Virus record (IMG/VR): IMGVR_UViG_3300012931_000032
Coordinates: 1 to 45,839 of that record
Reading direction: 5' to 3' (one strand)
DNA: 45,839 nt
DNA from: a virus
Shown: in pieces, positions 1 through 6,895 of the stretch
Layout: the number at the start of each line of letters is the position of its first letter
Numbering within the stretch: position 1 is the first letter of the stretch
Made by a program: the position numbers and the translations under genes
The notes under the pieces: model-generated
What the model saw: only the letters and a program-made list of their open reading frames with translations
Databases searched by the model: none
Told to the model about the DNA's origin: nothing

Positions 1-429
1 GACCACGAGTCAGATGTGTTTGTTGTCGCCACTTGCAATGACCTGAGTAATCTTCCGACTGAATATACTAGGGCCGGTCGCTGGGATGGCATTTTCTTTA
101 TTGACTTGCCTCAAGCTCCAGAAAGAAAAGCCATCTTGGATATGTATGTCAAGAAATTCCTCAAGAGAGAACTTGATCCAAAAGAGAAAATTCCAAACAT
201 TGAGGGATTTACCGGTGCTGAAATTCGTCAGTTGGTGATTGAGGCCGCTTATTGCGGTGGGAATTTAGAGGAAGCAGCCAAGTTTGTTATTCCTCTGAGC
301 AAGTCTGCTCCTGACCGCATTGATAAATTAAGGGCAGATGCAAAGGGCTATGTGCCTGCATCTTCTATTGTAAGTCGTCCTCTTGAACTGAGTGAATTGA
401 AAGATTACTGTCGGGTGGTTCAACTGTAA
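1..429 (+). CDS. AAA+ ATPase, FtsH/VCP-like, C-terminal part (5' end outside window)
   Basis: The reading frame is open from base 1, so only the C-terminal 142 residues are seen. The sensor-1 stretch VVATCNDLSNLP and the second region of homology with EYTRAGRWDGIFFIDLP match classical AAA ATPases, with the arginine finger in TRAGRWD. A helical lid containing GFTGAEIRQLVIEAA follows. The Walker A and B motifs must lie upstream of the window. The two genes that follow encode DUF1257 and DUF2997 proteins, the usual partners of this ATPase type in cyanobacteria and some other bacteria. Domain assignment is firm. The substrate is unknown; protein remodelling is the family expectation. Confidence 0.85.
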   Translation, partial: DHESDVFVVATCNDLSNLPTEYTRAGRWDGIFFIDLPQAPERKAILDMYVKKFLKRELDPKEKIPNIEGFTGAEIRQLVIEAAYCGGNLEEAAKFVIPLSKSAPDRIDKLRADAKGYVPASSIVSRPLELSELKDYCRVVQL

Positions 430-450
430 ATTCTTACAAAAGGAGGGTAA

Positions 451-702
451 ATGGGAAAAACATCACCACAAAAACCAGTGATTCGTTCATTGGAGAGAAA
501 TGAAATGACCAATCAACTGGAAGTAAGAGAAGTAGAACTGGCGGTCCCAAAATGGGGTTGGGAGTATCTACAAGAAAGGGCTGCTGCTTTGCATGATGGA
601 GATTTAAACTCAGCAATAAATGAGGTTTTCTCCGCAGGCTTGCAAGCCTATGTTGATTTATCTACCATCAATATGGAACCAGCAAACAAACTACCTTGTT
701 AA
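451..702 (+). CDS. Hypothetical protein, 83 aa
   Basis: A short soluble protein behind a strong AAAGGAGGG ribosome binding site, placed between the AAA ATPase and the DUF1257 gene. Residues 30-60 (PKWGWEYLQERAAALHDGDL) look helical and the protein may be a small adaptor of the ATPase module. No family is recognised. The membership is inferred only from position in the operon. Confidence 0.75.
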   Translation: MGKTSPQKPVIRSLERNEMTNQLEVREVELAVPKWGWEYLQERAAALHDGDLNSAINEVFSAGLQAYVDLSTINMEPANKLPC

Positions 703-714
703 AGGAGGAAGAAA

Positions 715-1119
715 ATGTCCCGATACAGTGAGACCGAAGTTGAATTTAATGACCGTGAATGTTTGATGGAATCACTTGAGGAGATGGGATTAACCTTCAA
801 AGAGTACGCAGAATTGACCGAGTTGGAAGACTATCAAGGGCGTAAACGTCCTAACACCAAAGCCCATCTGATTGTGTCTCGGAACAACTGGAATGAGCCT
901 GTCAATGATGTTGGCTTTGCCTGGAAAGAAGATGGCAAAGTTACAGCCTACATTGATGAATTTTTCAAGGGCCGAGATGCTAAAGGTAGATTCCTTCATC
1001 CCCTTTCTCAGAGATATGCGGAAAAGAAAGTCCGTAAAACTTCTGAGAGGATGCGCCTTCGAGTCTCTGGGGAAGAAACCCTTGAAGATGGAACTCGGCG
1101 CTTGCGCTTGAGAAGGTAG
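715..1119 (+). CDS. DUF1257 (Ycf35-like) protein
   Basis: A 134-residue protein. The N-terminus with EVEFNDRECLMESLEEMGL, the central VGFAWKEDGKVTAYIDEF block and the basic LSQRYAEKKVRK segment match the pattern of the DUF1257/Ycf35 family. That family is found in cyanobacteria, red-algal plastids and scattered bacteria next to an FtsH-like AAA ATPase and a DUF2997 protein. Here the same gene order is kept. The C-terminus is arginine-rich (RRLRLRR). Biochemical function of the family is not established. An AAAGGAGG site precedes the start. Confidence 0.7.
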   Translation: MSRYSETEVEFNDRECLMESLEEMGLTFKEYAELTELEDYQGRKRPNTKAHLIVSRNNWNEPVNDVGFAWKEDGKVTAYIDEFFKGRDAKGRFLHPLSQRYAEKKVRKTSERMRLRVSGEETLEDGTRRLRLRR

Positions 1120-1120
1120 T

Positions 1121-1393
1121 ATGTTCGGGGTAAATATAAAGCGTCAATGTGGTCATGAGGAACACGTCCAAATTTCAGTTGACCCAACCAAGCCATTGAA
1201 AGTGGCGATAGAGCAACAGGTCAAAGAACTGGAATTGGATGTTTGTTCTGACTGTGCGGCTCATTTGGAGCCTTCGGCTCATATTATCAAAAGACCAGAA
1301 ATAAAAAGGGGAAAAATGTTTCTTTGGATAATAATTTTATCCTTTTTAATCCCAATTATTCTTTCGATAATGGAAGGATTAAAAGGAAAATAA
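1121..1393 (+). CDS. Small Cys-containing protein with C-terminal membrane helix
   Basis: 90 residues. The N-terminal half carries C11-G-H and a CSDCAAHLEP motif that could bind a metal. The last 25 residues (FLWIIILSFLIPIILSIMEG) form one membrane-spanning helix. It may alternatively end earlier, with an independent 25-residue membrane peptide starting at base 1316, but the frame is continuous. It starts two bases after the DUF1257 stop, so it is translationally linked to the ATPase module and could anchor it to the membrane (inference). Confidence 0.65.
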   Translation: MFGVNIKRQCGHEEHVQISVDPTKPLKVAIEQQVKELELDVCSDCAAHLEPSAHIIKRPEIKRGKMFLWIIILSFLIPIILSIMEGLKGK

Positions 1394-1404
1394 CAGGAGG
1401 GAAA

Positions 1405-1596
1405 ATGACAGAAGAAATCTTGGTGGAAATTTCCCCCGAAGGGAAAGTCACAATGGATGCCAAGGGTTTTCATGGTAAACAATGTGAGGTGGTCATGAGT
1501 GAAATTGAACAAGCCCTTGGCGAGGTCTCAACTGTCAGGCTAAAACCTGAATATCATGAGAAGGTGGCCCATGGCGAACGGATTACGGGACGCTAA
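1405..1596 (+). CDS. DUF2997 domain protein
   Basis: 63 residues from an ATG behind AGGAGGG. The pattern ILVEISPEGKVTMDAKGFHG, then a Cys, a helix and ALGEVSTVRLKPEYHE is that of DUF2997, a small companion of DUF1257 and AAA ATPases. It completes the ATPase-DUF1257-DUF2997 set. Function of the family is unknown. Confidence 0.7.
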   Translation: MTEEILVEISPEGKVTMDAKGFHGKQCEVVMSEIEQALGEVSTVRLKPEYHEKVAHGERITGR

Positions 1597-1729
1597 CGAA
1601 GTCACCATTGACATTCACCCCGATGGAAAAGTTAGTACGCCTTGGCTGACCATCGAAGGAGAAAGAATTCTCAAATCTGTTGGGAAAGAACCAAAAGAAT
1701 TTGAGAAAATCTCTAATTATTGTGGGTAA
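1571..1729 (+). CDS. Second, short DUF2997-like protein, 52 aa
   Basis: A 52-residue frame that overlaps the upstream gene by 26 bases and has AAGGTGG just before its ATG. Its core VTIDIHPDGKVSTPWLTIEG repeats the first strands of the preceding DUF2997 protein (xVEISPEGKVTMDAKGFHG) but the second half is different and the conserved Cys region is absent. It ends just before a strong terminator and so closes the operon. Probably a partial duplicate; a real product is likely but not certain. Confidence 0.55.
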   Translation: MANGLRDANEVTIDIHPDGKVSTPWLTIEGERILKSVGKEPKEFEKISNYCG

Positions 1730-1744
1730 TCCCTGAACGCAGAG

Positions 1745-1774
1745 AGGGCAATCGTCTAGGCGGTTGCCCTTTTT
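1745..1774 (+). terminator. Intrinsic terminator of the AAA/DUF1257/DUF2997 operon
   Basis: Arms AGGGCAATCG (1745-1754) and CGGTTGCCCT (1761-1770) form a 10 bp stem with one wobble pair around a 6-base loop and run straight into TTTT. It separates the ATPase module from the small-gene array downstream. Confidence 0.85.
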
Positions 1775-1806
1775 GTATTGAAGGATTACTTATAAAGGAG
1801 GAAACC

Positions 1807-1989
1807 ATGATTGATAATTACCCAACTATATATGAAGGTTCTTACCGTAAATGGTGGTCTTTTTTAATAAGATTTCTTCCTTCAGTAATTAAAAAGAATT
1901 CGGACGGAACTTTTACTCGCTACAAAATTTTTGGGAGAAGATATTGGGTCTATGATGACCCTTATCCAAACACAAAAAGAAGAAAATAA
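1807..1989 (+). CDS. Hypothetical protein, 60 aa
   Basis: The first gene after the terminator, started at the ATG behind TAAAGGAGGAAACC. Basic and rich in Tyr and Trp (YRKWWSFLIRF, RRYWVYDDPYP). No family recognised. It may sit loosely on the membrane through its aromatic N-terminal helix (inference). Confidence 0.7.
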   Translation: MIDNYPTIYEGSYRKWWSFLIRFLPSVIKKNSDGTFTRYKIFGRRYWVYDDPYPNTKRRK

Positions 1990-2000
1990 AGGAGGATAAA

Positions 2001-2222
2001 ATGTCAAGAGGTTATAATTTGCCTGACAATGTTTCTCCAAATGACCCCGAGGCCCCTTGGAACAAAGAAGAAAGGGAGGAGGAACTTACTCAAGACCTGT
2101 CTCAAAAGAAAATCATTAAGAAAGGACTGGAAAAAGGAACTTACTATAAGGTTTACACTGGCGGAGAGTTCTTTGCTTGGATGACCAGAAAACAATTCAG
2201 GGAATTTTTAGCCAACCTATAA
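2001..2222 (+). CDS. Hypothetical protein, 73 aa
   Basis: Starts behind AAAGGAGGATAAA. The N-terminal half is acidic and probably unstructured (APWNKEEREEELTQD). The C-terminal half ends in a compact GGEFFAWMTRKQFREFLANL block typical of small phage proteins. Function unknown. It lies in a tightly spaced operon. Confidence 0.75.
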   Translation: MSRGYNLPDNVSPNDPEAPWNKEEREEELTQDLSQKKIIKKGLEKGTYYKVYTGGEFFAWMTRKQFREFLANL

Positions 2223-2235
2223 GGAGGAAATCAAG

Positions 2236-2625
2236 ATGGCGGATGACTTCCAAAAGAAATTTAATGACATGAAAGGGGAATTACTTCGGGACCTGGATGC
2301 ATTCTATGATGATTGGTATAACAGAGTTAAGCAAGAACTCCTTCCTCAGGAAGGTGAGGACCTTGATTCTGCTGACTTTGTTCAAAGGCTCATGAAAGAT
2401 TATGCACTAGGGAATATTGAAGAAATTCCTGGACTCCCTGTTATCCGCTTCTGTCCAAGATGCAAAGCAAGGCCAGTTGACCTTGAATGGATGGACTACG
2501 AGGAGGAACATTTCATTGAAAATGGTCAAGAATTTCTGAAACAAGGTGGTTCCTGCAAGTGTAAGGACCATGATGATTGGATTGTAACCTACAAACTTCT
2601 TCCAATTAAGATGGAGGAGAGATAA
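2236..2625 (+). CDS. Hypothetical protein with Cys pairs, 129 aa
   Basis: Residues 1-65 are predicted helical and acidic. Residues 70-110 hold FCPRCKARP and, about 30 residues later, CKCKDHDD, a spacing consistent with a zinc ribbon. It starts behind AAGGAGG. No family recognised. Confidence 0.8.
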   Translation: MADDFQKKFNDMKGELLRDLDAFYDDWYNRVKQELLPQEGEDLDSADFVQRLMKDYALGNIEEIPGLPVIRFCPRCKARPVDLEWMDYEEEHFIENGQEFLKQGGSCKCKDHDDWIVTYKLLPIKMEER

Positions 2626-2639
2626 AGGAGAAAAAATTA

Positions 2640-2834
2640 ATGAGTGAGGAATTCCCTACTATGGTAAAAAATAAAAAAGATGTCCTTTGCATGATGGAAT
2701 TTATTATAACTGTCCTCTACTTTAGAGGATTTATTAATCTTAAAACTTATGATGGTGAACGGAAAAAAGTTTTTCGTAAATGGAATTTGAAATCAACCCA
2801 AAAGGAGGGAACTCATGGCAATCAAACAGTTTAA
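2640..2834 (+). CDS. Hypothetical protein, 64 aa
   Basis: Preceded by AAAGGAG. A hydrophobic stretch at residues 17-32 (VLCMMEFIITVLYFRGF) could be a membrane or core helix and the C-terminal half is basic. The last 20 bases overlap the next gene, which has its own AAAGGAGG inside this one. No family recognised. Confidence 0.6.
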   Translation: MSEEFPTMVKNKKDVLCMMEFIITVLYFRGFINLKTYDGERKKVFRKWNLKSTQKEGTHGNQTV

Positions 2835-3213
2835 CCGTGCGTCTTGCAGAGAAGTGGCGGAGAAGGTTTTGGCAGTATTGACGCCGGTGGCGGCTTCCTT
2901 TGGTCTCCATGTCAAGAAAAGCCCTGGCTCCTATACTGACAATACCTATACCATGAAGATTGAATTTAGCACCATTGATGAGGAAGGTATACCTAAAACT
3001 GGAATCAGGCGGGACTATATGTTCCATTGTGATTACTTTGGCCTAAAGCCAGAATGGCTTGACAAAGTTTTTATTCTGGACTCTACTGGAGAATCCTATA
3101 AGATTATCGGTTTAAAACCGAAAAGCCATAAATATCCAATTCTGGCAGAAGATGTCATAACCAAAAAAGTTTTCAAATTTCCGGCCGCTACAATAAAAAG
3201 GTTGCTCAAATGA
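2815..3213 (+). CDS. Conserved-looking phage hypothetical protein, 132 aa
   Basis: Starts at the ATG behind AAAAGGAGGG, inside the end of the preceding gene. The MAIKQFNRASCREVAEKVL start and the repeated hydrophobic strand pattern suggest a compact alpha/beta protein. The C-terminus is basic (FPAATIKRLLK). I do not recognise a named family. It overlaps the next start by 4 bases, which indicates translational coupling. Confidence 0.75.
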   Translation: MAIKQFNRASCREVAEKVLAVLTPVAASFGLHVKKSPGSYTDNTYTMKIEFSTIDEEGIPKTGIRRDYMFHCDYFGLKPEWLDKVFILDSTGESYKIIGLKPKSHKYPILAEDVITKKVFKFPAATIKRLLK

Positions 3214-3563
3214 AAGAAAAGGCCCAACAAATCATCAGTTTGGTAGAGGATGCTTGCTCTGAGATAGGCTATATCAATTGGGAGGAATTCAAATTGTCTG
3301 GGACCTGTCTTGGAGATAAGAAACTTGATGATAAAATTAAAGAAATGAAGGCGTCAGGAGTACAGGATATCGGCGGTGCTCTGGCGGATGACTTCTACAA
3401 TGACCCAGATTTCTGTGAGGATATGCTGGGTGACCGAATCCATGATGAAGCTGAAGGTGAACCTAAGATTATTGTGGCTTTGGCAGAATCCATCAAGGAA
3501 TTGAGTAGTAATCAGGCGATGAAAAAAGCCTGCGATAACATTATCAAGAGGTGGAAAAAATGA
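3210..3563 (+). CDS. Hypothetical acidic protein, 117 aa
   Basis: Coupled to the previous gene by an ATGA overlap. Mostly helical, acidic in the middle (DDFYNDPDFCEDMLGDRIHDEAEGE), with a basic C-terminal tail (IIKRWKK). No family recognised. Confidence 0.75.
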   Translation: MKEKAQQIISLVEDACSEIGYINWEEFKLSGTCLGDKKLDDKIKEMKASGVQDIGGALADDFYNDPDFCEDMLGDRIHDEAEGEPKIIVALAESIKELSSNQAMKKACDNIIKRWKK

Positions 3564-3736
3564 AATCCTACAATGTTTATACTGTCACCAAGACAGGTTT
3601 TTTCTGTGGTCATTGTGATACTCCTCTAACAGAGGAAGAAGCAAAAAAAGAAGCCTGTCCACAATGCGGTTCACATGTGGGATATAAAGCTATCCCAAAA
3701 AACAAGTGGCCAAAAAAGGAGGAAAATCATGAGTGA
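3560..3736 (+). CDS. Zinc-ribbon protein, 58 aa
   Basis: CGHC at residues 14-17 and CPQCG at residues 32-36 form a classical two-knuckle zinc ribbon. The ATG at 3560 was chosen over an upstream GTG because it overlaps the previous stop as ATGA and has GAGGTGG upstream. Such ribbons in phages bind nucleic acid or protein; the partner is unknown. Confidence 0.8.
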   Translation: MKSYNVYTVTKTGFFCGHCDTPLTEEEAKKEACPQCGSHVGYKAIPKNKWPKKEENHE

Positions 3737-4001
3737 AAAAGACCAAATCTGTGATGATTGCAAGGATGTAATCCTTCTCCATCAAGGAGATGCTATCCGA
3801 ATCCAATATGGTTACTTCAATAAATTTAAAGAATTTGTCCCTCTGGGAAGGATTGAGGTCCTGCACGAAAACTGTTACAACAAAAAGAAAGCCTTAGCTT
3901 TGGTGATGGAAGAATGTATTAAACAAATCAGTAATTTTCCTTTAGTGGAAGCATCGGAGAAAATAATTCAACAAATAGCGGAAGCTGTAAGGAGAGTATG
4001 A
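3729..4001 (+). CDS. Hypothetical protein with CDDC motif, 90 aa
   Basis: Starts behind AAAAGGAGG within the tail of the zinc-ribbon gene. The motif ICDDCKD near the N-terminus plus HENC about 40 residues later could form one zinc site. The C-terminal third is one helix. No family recognised. Confidence 0.75.
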   Translation: MSEKDQICDDCKDVILLHQGDAIRIQYGYFNKFKEFVPLGRIEVLHENCYNKKKALALVMEECIKQISNFPLVEASEKIIQQIAEAVRRV

Positions 4002-4186
4002 TGAATACCAAAGTTAAGAGGTTGCTTTCTGCTTTGGCGGTAGTCATGAAAGACGAAAGTCCTGCCTTGATTGAGGAAGTTCATAAGGTCATCAATGATG
4101 AAAGGGATGGCTACAATTTCGATTTCAAAGCCGAAGTGGATTATTTCAAATCTTTTATCGAAGGAGGATATAATGACAGAGGATAA
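3998..4186 (+). CDS. Hypothetical protein, 62 aa
   Basis: A small helical protein with an ATGA junction to the preceding gene and AAGGAGAGT upstream. Features include a basic start (KVKRLLSALAVV) and an acidic C-terminal half. The next gene's AAGGAGG lies inside it. Function unknown. Confidence 0.65.
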   Translation: MMNTKVKRLLSALAVVMKDESPALIEEVHKVINDERDGYNFDFKAEVDYFKSFIEGGYNDRG

Positions 4187-4403
4187 AACTGAAGGGATAA
4201 GACGGTGCTTGGTTCAAGCAATCAACTCTGGTGAATTGCTGCCGGAAGGAAAAGAATGGTCAACCGATGAATTAACTCAAGAATTTGAAGTCCTCGGTTT
4301 TATGGCTCCTTTTGTAGTAGTCCGCCATCGGATTACAGGAAAGAAAGGTTCATTGATGTTTCGGCATTCACCAAGAACGTATTTTGGTTGGAAGGAAGAT
4401 TAA
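4173..4403 (+). CDS. Hypothetical protein, 76 aa
   Basis: Started at the ATG after AAGGAGGATATA. An N-terminal helix is followed by strands (APFVVVRHRITGKKGSLMF). Related in style to small phage proteins that bind nucleic acid, but no family is recognised. Confidence 0.75.
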   Translation: MTEDKTEGIRRCLVQAINSGELLPEGKEWSTDELTQEFEVLGFMAPFVVVRHRITGKKGSLMFRHSPRTYFGWKED

Positions 4404-4405
4404 CC

Positions 4406-4666
4406 ATGCTAAAACTAAGACTAAAATCCACATTCGGAAATGTAAAACTAACTCGGGTGGATGACTTTTATTTATGGATAATTGACCCCAAAGACCCTAA
4501 ACAAGAAGAAATTCCCATCCGTAAAACAGATGTGGAGTCCATTGGGGTAAACAAAAAGACACCTGAAGATAAAGCAAAAGGAGAAGTAGGAGATATTAAC
4601 AACTATATTGGTCAAGAAATGACCATCAATCTTCTTTATGAGATGGGGACAATAAAATATGACTGA
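4406..4666 (+). CDS. Hypothetical protein, 86 aa
   Basis: The ATG at 4406 was preferred to the upstream in-frame ATG at 4388 because GGAAGGA lies just before it. Strand-rich N-terminus (LKLRLKSTFGNVKLTRV) and a lysine/acid-rich centre. No family recognised. Its end overlaps the next gene by 8 bases. Confidence 0.7.
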   Translation: MLKLRLKSTFGNVKLTRVDDFYLWIIDPKDPKQEEIPIRKTDVESIGVNKKTPEDKAKGEVGDINNYIGQEMTINLLYEMGTIKYD

Positions 4667-4940
4667 AAAACAAGGAAAGCCAAAAAACGAGGTCATTGCC
4701 CAGGTAACTGTGAACGTTGAGAAAGTTCATCCTAATATTTTATATCTATGGCAGGAATGGGGCACAACTAAATTGGATGATGGAACCCTAATAGTATTGG
4801 GTTCGGTCATTCCAGATGGAAGCCTTTATATCTTTGCAAGAGATGAAAACAAAGAGAAGGAAAGGTATCATGTCTCTATGCTTGATTTGGCCCGGAAAGT
4901 TCTAGAAATGATTCAAGAAAAAAGAAAGGAGAAAAAATGA
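4659..4940 (+). CDS. Hypothetical protein, 93 aa
   Basis: Predicted beta-strands in residues 12-70 (VIAQVTVNVEKV, GTLIVLGSVIPDGSLYIF) followed by a charged C-terminal helix ending in KRKEKK. The next start overlaps its stop by four bases. No family recognised. Confidence 0.7.
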   Translation: MTEKQGKPKNEVIAQVTVNVEKVHPNILYLWQEWGTTKLDDGTLIVLGSVIPDGSLYIFARDENKEKERYHVSMLDLARKVLEMIQEKRKEKK

Positions 4941-5218
4941 CTAAAGAATACCGAGATAAATCAACCTCTGACCTAATCAAGATAAGAAATTCCTATCTTG
5001 AATGTGTCAATGATGTAACCAATCCCACCGGCGTCATGATTATCCGGGAGTTGTCAGATATTGATGCCGAGTTGGAGAGGCGGGCATTAATGGTGGCGGT
5101 TGAGTTTGAAAATATCCCCCAAGAAGAATTGGAGGCTGCCGCTGAGTTTTACGACAAGATAATGGTGGAAGGTAAAGATTTCTATAAAGGCAAGAAATTA
5201 ATGCCTGGCCAAGATTAG
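4937..5218 (+). CDS. Hypothetical helical protein, 93 aa
   Basis: An almost entirely helical acidic protein (LSDIDAELERRALMVAVEFEN, QEELEAAAEFYDKIM). It has AAAGGAG upstream and an ATGA overlap with the previous gene. No family recognised. Confidence 0.7.
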   Translation: MTKEYRDKSTSDLIKIRNSYLECVNDVTNPTGVMIIRELSDIDAELERRALMVAVEFENIPQEELEAAAEFYDKIMVEGKDFYKGKKLMPGQD

Positions 5219-5229
5219 GAGGGAAAGAT

Positions 5230-5403
5230 ATGCATGGATTTCCAGCCTTTCTAGTAATCTCAGAGGATGCTCGGCAATTATATAAAATCTTCCGTAGAAA
5301 GGATGAAAAGCAAACAGTGGAGGAATTGGAGGCAGAAGCTAAAGCCTATAAAGATAAGTTGAAGGAAGAAAATAATATTAATGCCGTAGTGGTTTGGATA
5401 TAG
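5230..5403 (+). CDS. Hypothetical protein, 57 aa
   Basis: A short frame behind AGGAGGG, with a hydrophobic start (MHGFPAFLVI) and a charged helix (TVEELEAEAKAYKDKLKEE). It ends in TAG and the next gene's AGGAGG overlaps that stop. Size and tight spacing match its neighbours. Confidence 0.6.
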   Translation: MHGFPAFLVISEDARQLYKIFRRKDEKQTVEELEAEAKAYKDKLKEENNINAVVVWI

Positions 5404-5411
5404 GAGGAATA

Positions 5412-5594
5412 ATGAATACCAAATACAACACCATCAGGCAAGTCAGGATAACCTCCCCCATGTCGGAGCGGGAAGAAGTCTTCAACTGGATATTGAAAAA
5501 TCGCTATTCCATAAGAATGGCGGGGCCAAAATCAATCGGGCCTGGAAGGGTAGATGTAACTAGGCTTGTAGTTGTTGCGGAGAAAAAAATATAA
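5412..5594 (+). CDS. Hypothetical protein, 60 aa
   Basis: ATG behind TAGGAGGAATA. Pattern strand, helix, strand (IRQVRITSP, SEREEVFNWILKN, GRVDVTRLVVVAEKK), a ferredoxin-like half or a small alpha/beta sandwich. No family recognised. Confidence 0.7.
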   Translation: MNTKYNTIRQVRITSPMSEREEVFNWILKNRYSIRMAGPKSIGPGRVDVTRLVVVAEKKI

Positions 5595-5606
5595 GGAGGA
5601 TGAGAA

Positions 5607-5840
5607 ATGGCTAAGCACCGATATGCAACTATTTGGTATGGTAGCGAGGACAGATGGTTTGTGTTCTTTTCAGATAGCAGAGAAAAGATGGATTCCTGCC
5701 ACCATGACCTCCGTTCTGAGTTCAAGACCGAACAGGAGGCAGTTGATTGTGCCTACAAATGGATTAAGCCAAAACAGGGTAAGATTAACTTACTTTCGGG
5801 TACCCACTTGAGGCCGGTATGGACTCCAATAAAAGGATAA
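5607..5840 (+). CDS. Hypothetical protein, 77 aa
   Basis: Behind AAGGAGGATGAGAA. Trp- and Tyr-rich strands (ATIWYGSEDRWFVFFSD) then a helix EQEAVDCAYKWIK. The same WW..F followed by a Q/E-EA helix is found at the N-terminus of the next protein, so the two may share a small strand-helix fold. Confidence 0.7.
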   Translation: MAKHRYATIWYGSEDRWFVFFSDSREKMDSCHHDLRSEFKTEQEAVDCAYKWIKPKQGKINLLSGTHLRPVWTPIKG

Positions 5841-5844
5841 AGCC

Positions 5845-6408
5845 ATGAAAGTTGTCTTTGACCCTGTAATAAATTCTTGGTGGGTAAAAAACTTTAAAAA
5901 CGAAATCATAAATGGCCCTTTCAATACCAGCCAAGAAGCTCAACTTTGCTTGGTCAAACTCCAACTCAGTAGGAAAAATAAAGAGGAAAGTCCTCCCACA
6001 AAACTAGAAATAGATCCAAATGAATCTACTTACCTACGACTCAGGATTTTGGTAAATGGCATCCTCAGTGGTGATGTAAAGCCCGGGTTGGTCTCTGAAA
6101 AGGCCGTGGAAGTGCTGACAAGCTTTGAAGCTTTCCTATCTGCAAAAGGAAGGATGACCGAAAAGCAATTAAAATGTTGTAAGGATTTGCTTTTCAAATA
6201 CAAGGACATCATCACTTCTCTTATTAAAGAAGGGAAAATCCCAATGCCAGATACCAGACCGGTGTCTGTGCAAAAAGCTGAAGCATTAAAGCCGGGATAT
6301 GGCAAACCAATTGAAGACCATCGCAAGTATGAAAGGATTGCAGATTTGGAAGAACCCAAAAAATCAACCCCACGTGAACGACTAATCAAAAAGGAGGAGG
6401 ACAAATGA
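5845..6408 (+). CDS. Hypothetical protein with C-terminal HRxYxRIxDL motif, 187 aa
   Basis: N-terminal residues 1-45 form a small strand-helix domain (FDPVINSWWVKNF, TSQEAQLCLVKLQ). Residues 55-135 are helical. The C-terminus carries EDHRKYERIADLEEP, which closely resembles the end of the ssDNA-binding-like protein encoded at 6896 (HRDYKRIVDLDEK). A shared terminal peptide suggests a common binding partner (inference). No family recognised. Confidence 0.75.
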   Translation: MKVVFDPVINSWWVKNFKNEIINGPFNTSQEAQLCLVKLQLSRKNKEESPPTKLEIDPNESTYLRLRILVNGILSGDVKPGLVSEKAVEVLTSFEAFLSAKGRMTEKQLKCCKDLLFKYKDIITSLIKEGKIPMPDTRPVSVQKAEALKPGYGKPIEDHRKYERIADLEEPKKSTPRERLIKKEEDK

Positions 6409-6623
6409 CAGAAAACTGGAATAATATTTTTAAAGTGGAAAATTATATAAAGAATTTCATCCCGAAGGGTTGGAAAGAACCAATAGGTAAAGTAATGTTT
6501 ATTCCAATAATATTAGCAACCGAAATTGAGGGAATCCTTCAAGGAAATTATCCAACAAGATTTAATAAACCCCCAATAAAATGGGCCTTGGATTCTTACA
6601 GAAAGAAAAAGGAGGAGGAATAA
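6405..6623 (+). CDS. Hypothetical protein, 72 aa
   Basis: Coupled to the preceding gene by an ATGA overlap, with AAGGAGG upstream. Contains a hydrophobic segment KVMFIPIILATEIEGIL that is probably a core helix, and ends in KKKEEE. No family recognised. Confidence 0.65.
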   Translation: MTENWNNIFKVENYIKNFIPKGWKEPIGKVMFIPIILATEIEGILQGNYPTRFNKPPIKWALDSYRKKKEEE

Positions 6624-6624
6624 T

Positions 6625-6891
6625 ATGAGAAGTTTGTATGAGGTTATTGACCAAATAATAAAAGAAATTCCTAAAAAGGAAGAAGGTTTCATCATCTCAT
6701 TAAAATCTAGGCGTGAATCTGCTCTTTATACTGCACCGGAAGTAATGTCATTAAGATGGGGTGAAGTCTCCACTATCCTGGGTATTTATCTTCCCAAAAA
6801 ATTAACTGAAGATTGGCATTTCAAAGTGGTATCAATCTTCTCTACCATTCCAGAGGAAGATTTAAGACAACAATCCAAAGGAGGAAAATAA
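6625..6891 (+). CDS. Hypothetical protein, 88 aa
   Basis: Starts directly after the previous stop, with GGAGGAATAAT upstream. Predicted helix, strand, helix arrangement with SLRWGEVSTILGIYLP in the middle. No family recognised. Confidence 0.7.
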   Translation: MRSLYEVIDQIIKEIPKKEEGFIISLKSRRESALYTAPEVMSLRWGEVSTILGIYLPKKLTEDWHFKVVSIFSTIPEEDLRQQSKGGK

Positions 6892-6895
6892 AAAT

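Noticed and set aside
872-1111. + strand frame within the DUF1257 gene
   Set aside because: Overlaps a recognised domain in another frame and has no ribosome site.
5572-5811. + strand frame overlapping the 5607 gene
   Set aside because: The 5607 frame has AAGGAGG at the right distance and codes for a more protein-like sequence.
6030-6404. Minus-strand frame of 124 codons
   Set aside because: Opposite a well-supported + strand gene with good ribosome site; no ribosome site on the minus strand.
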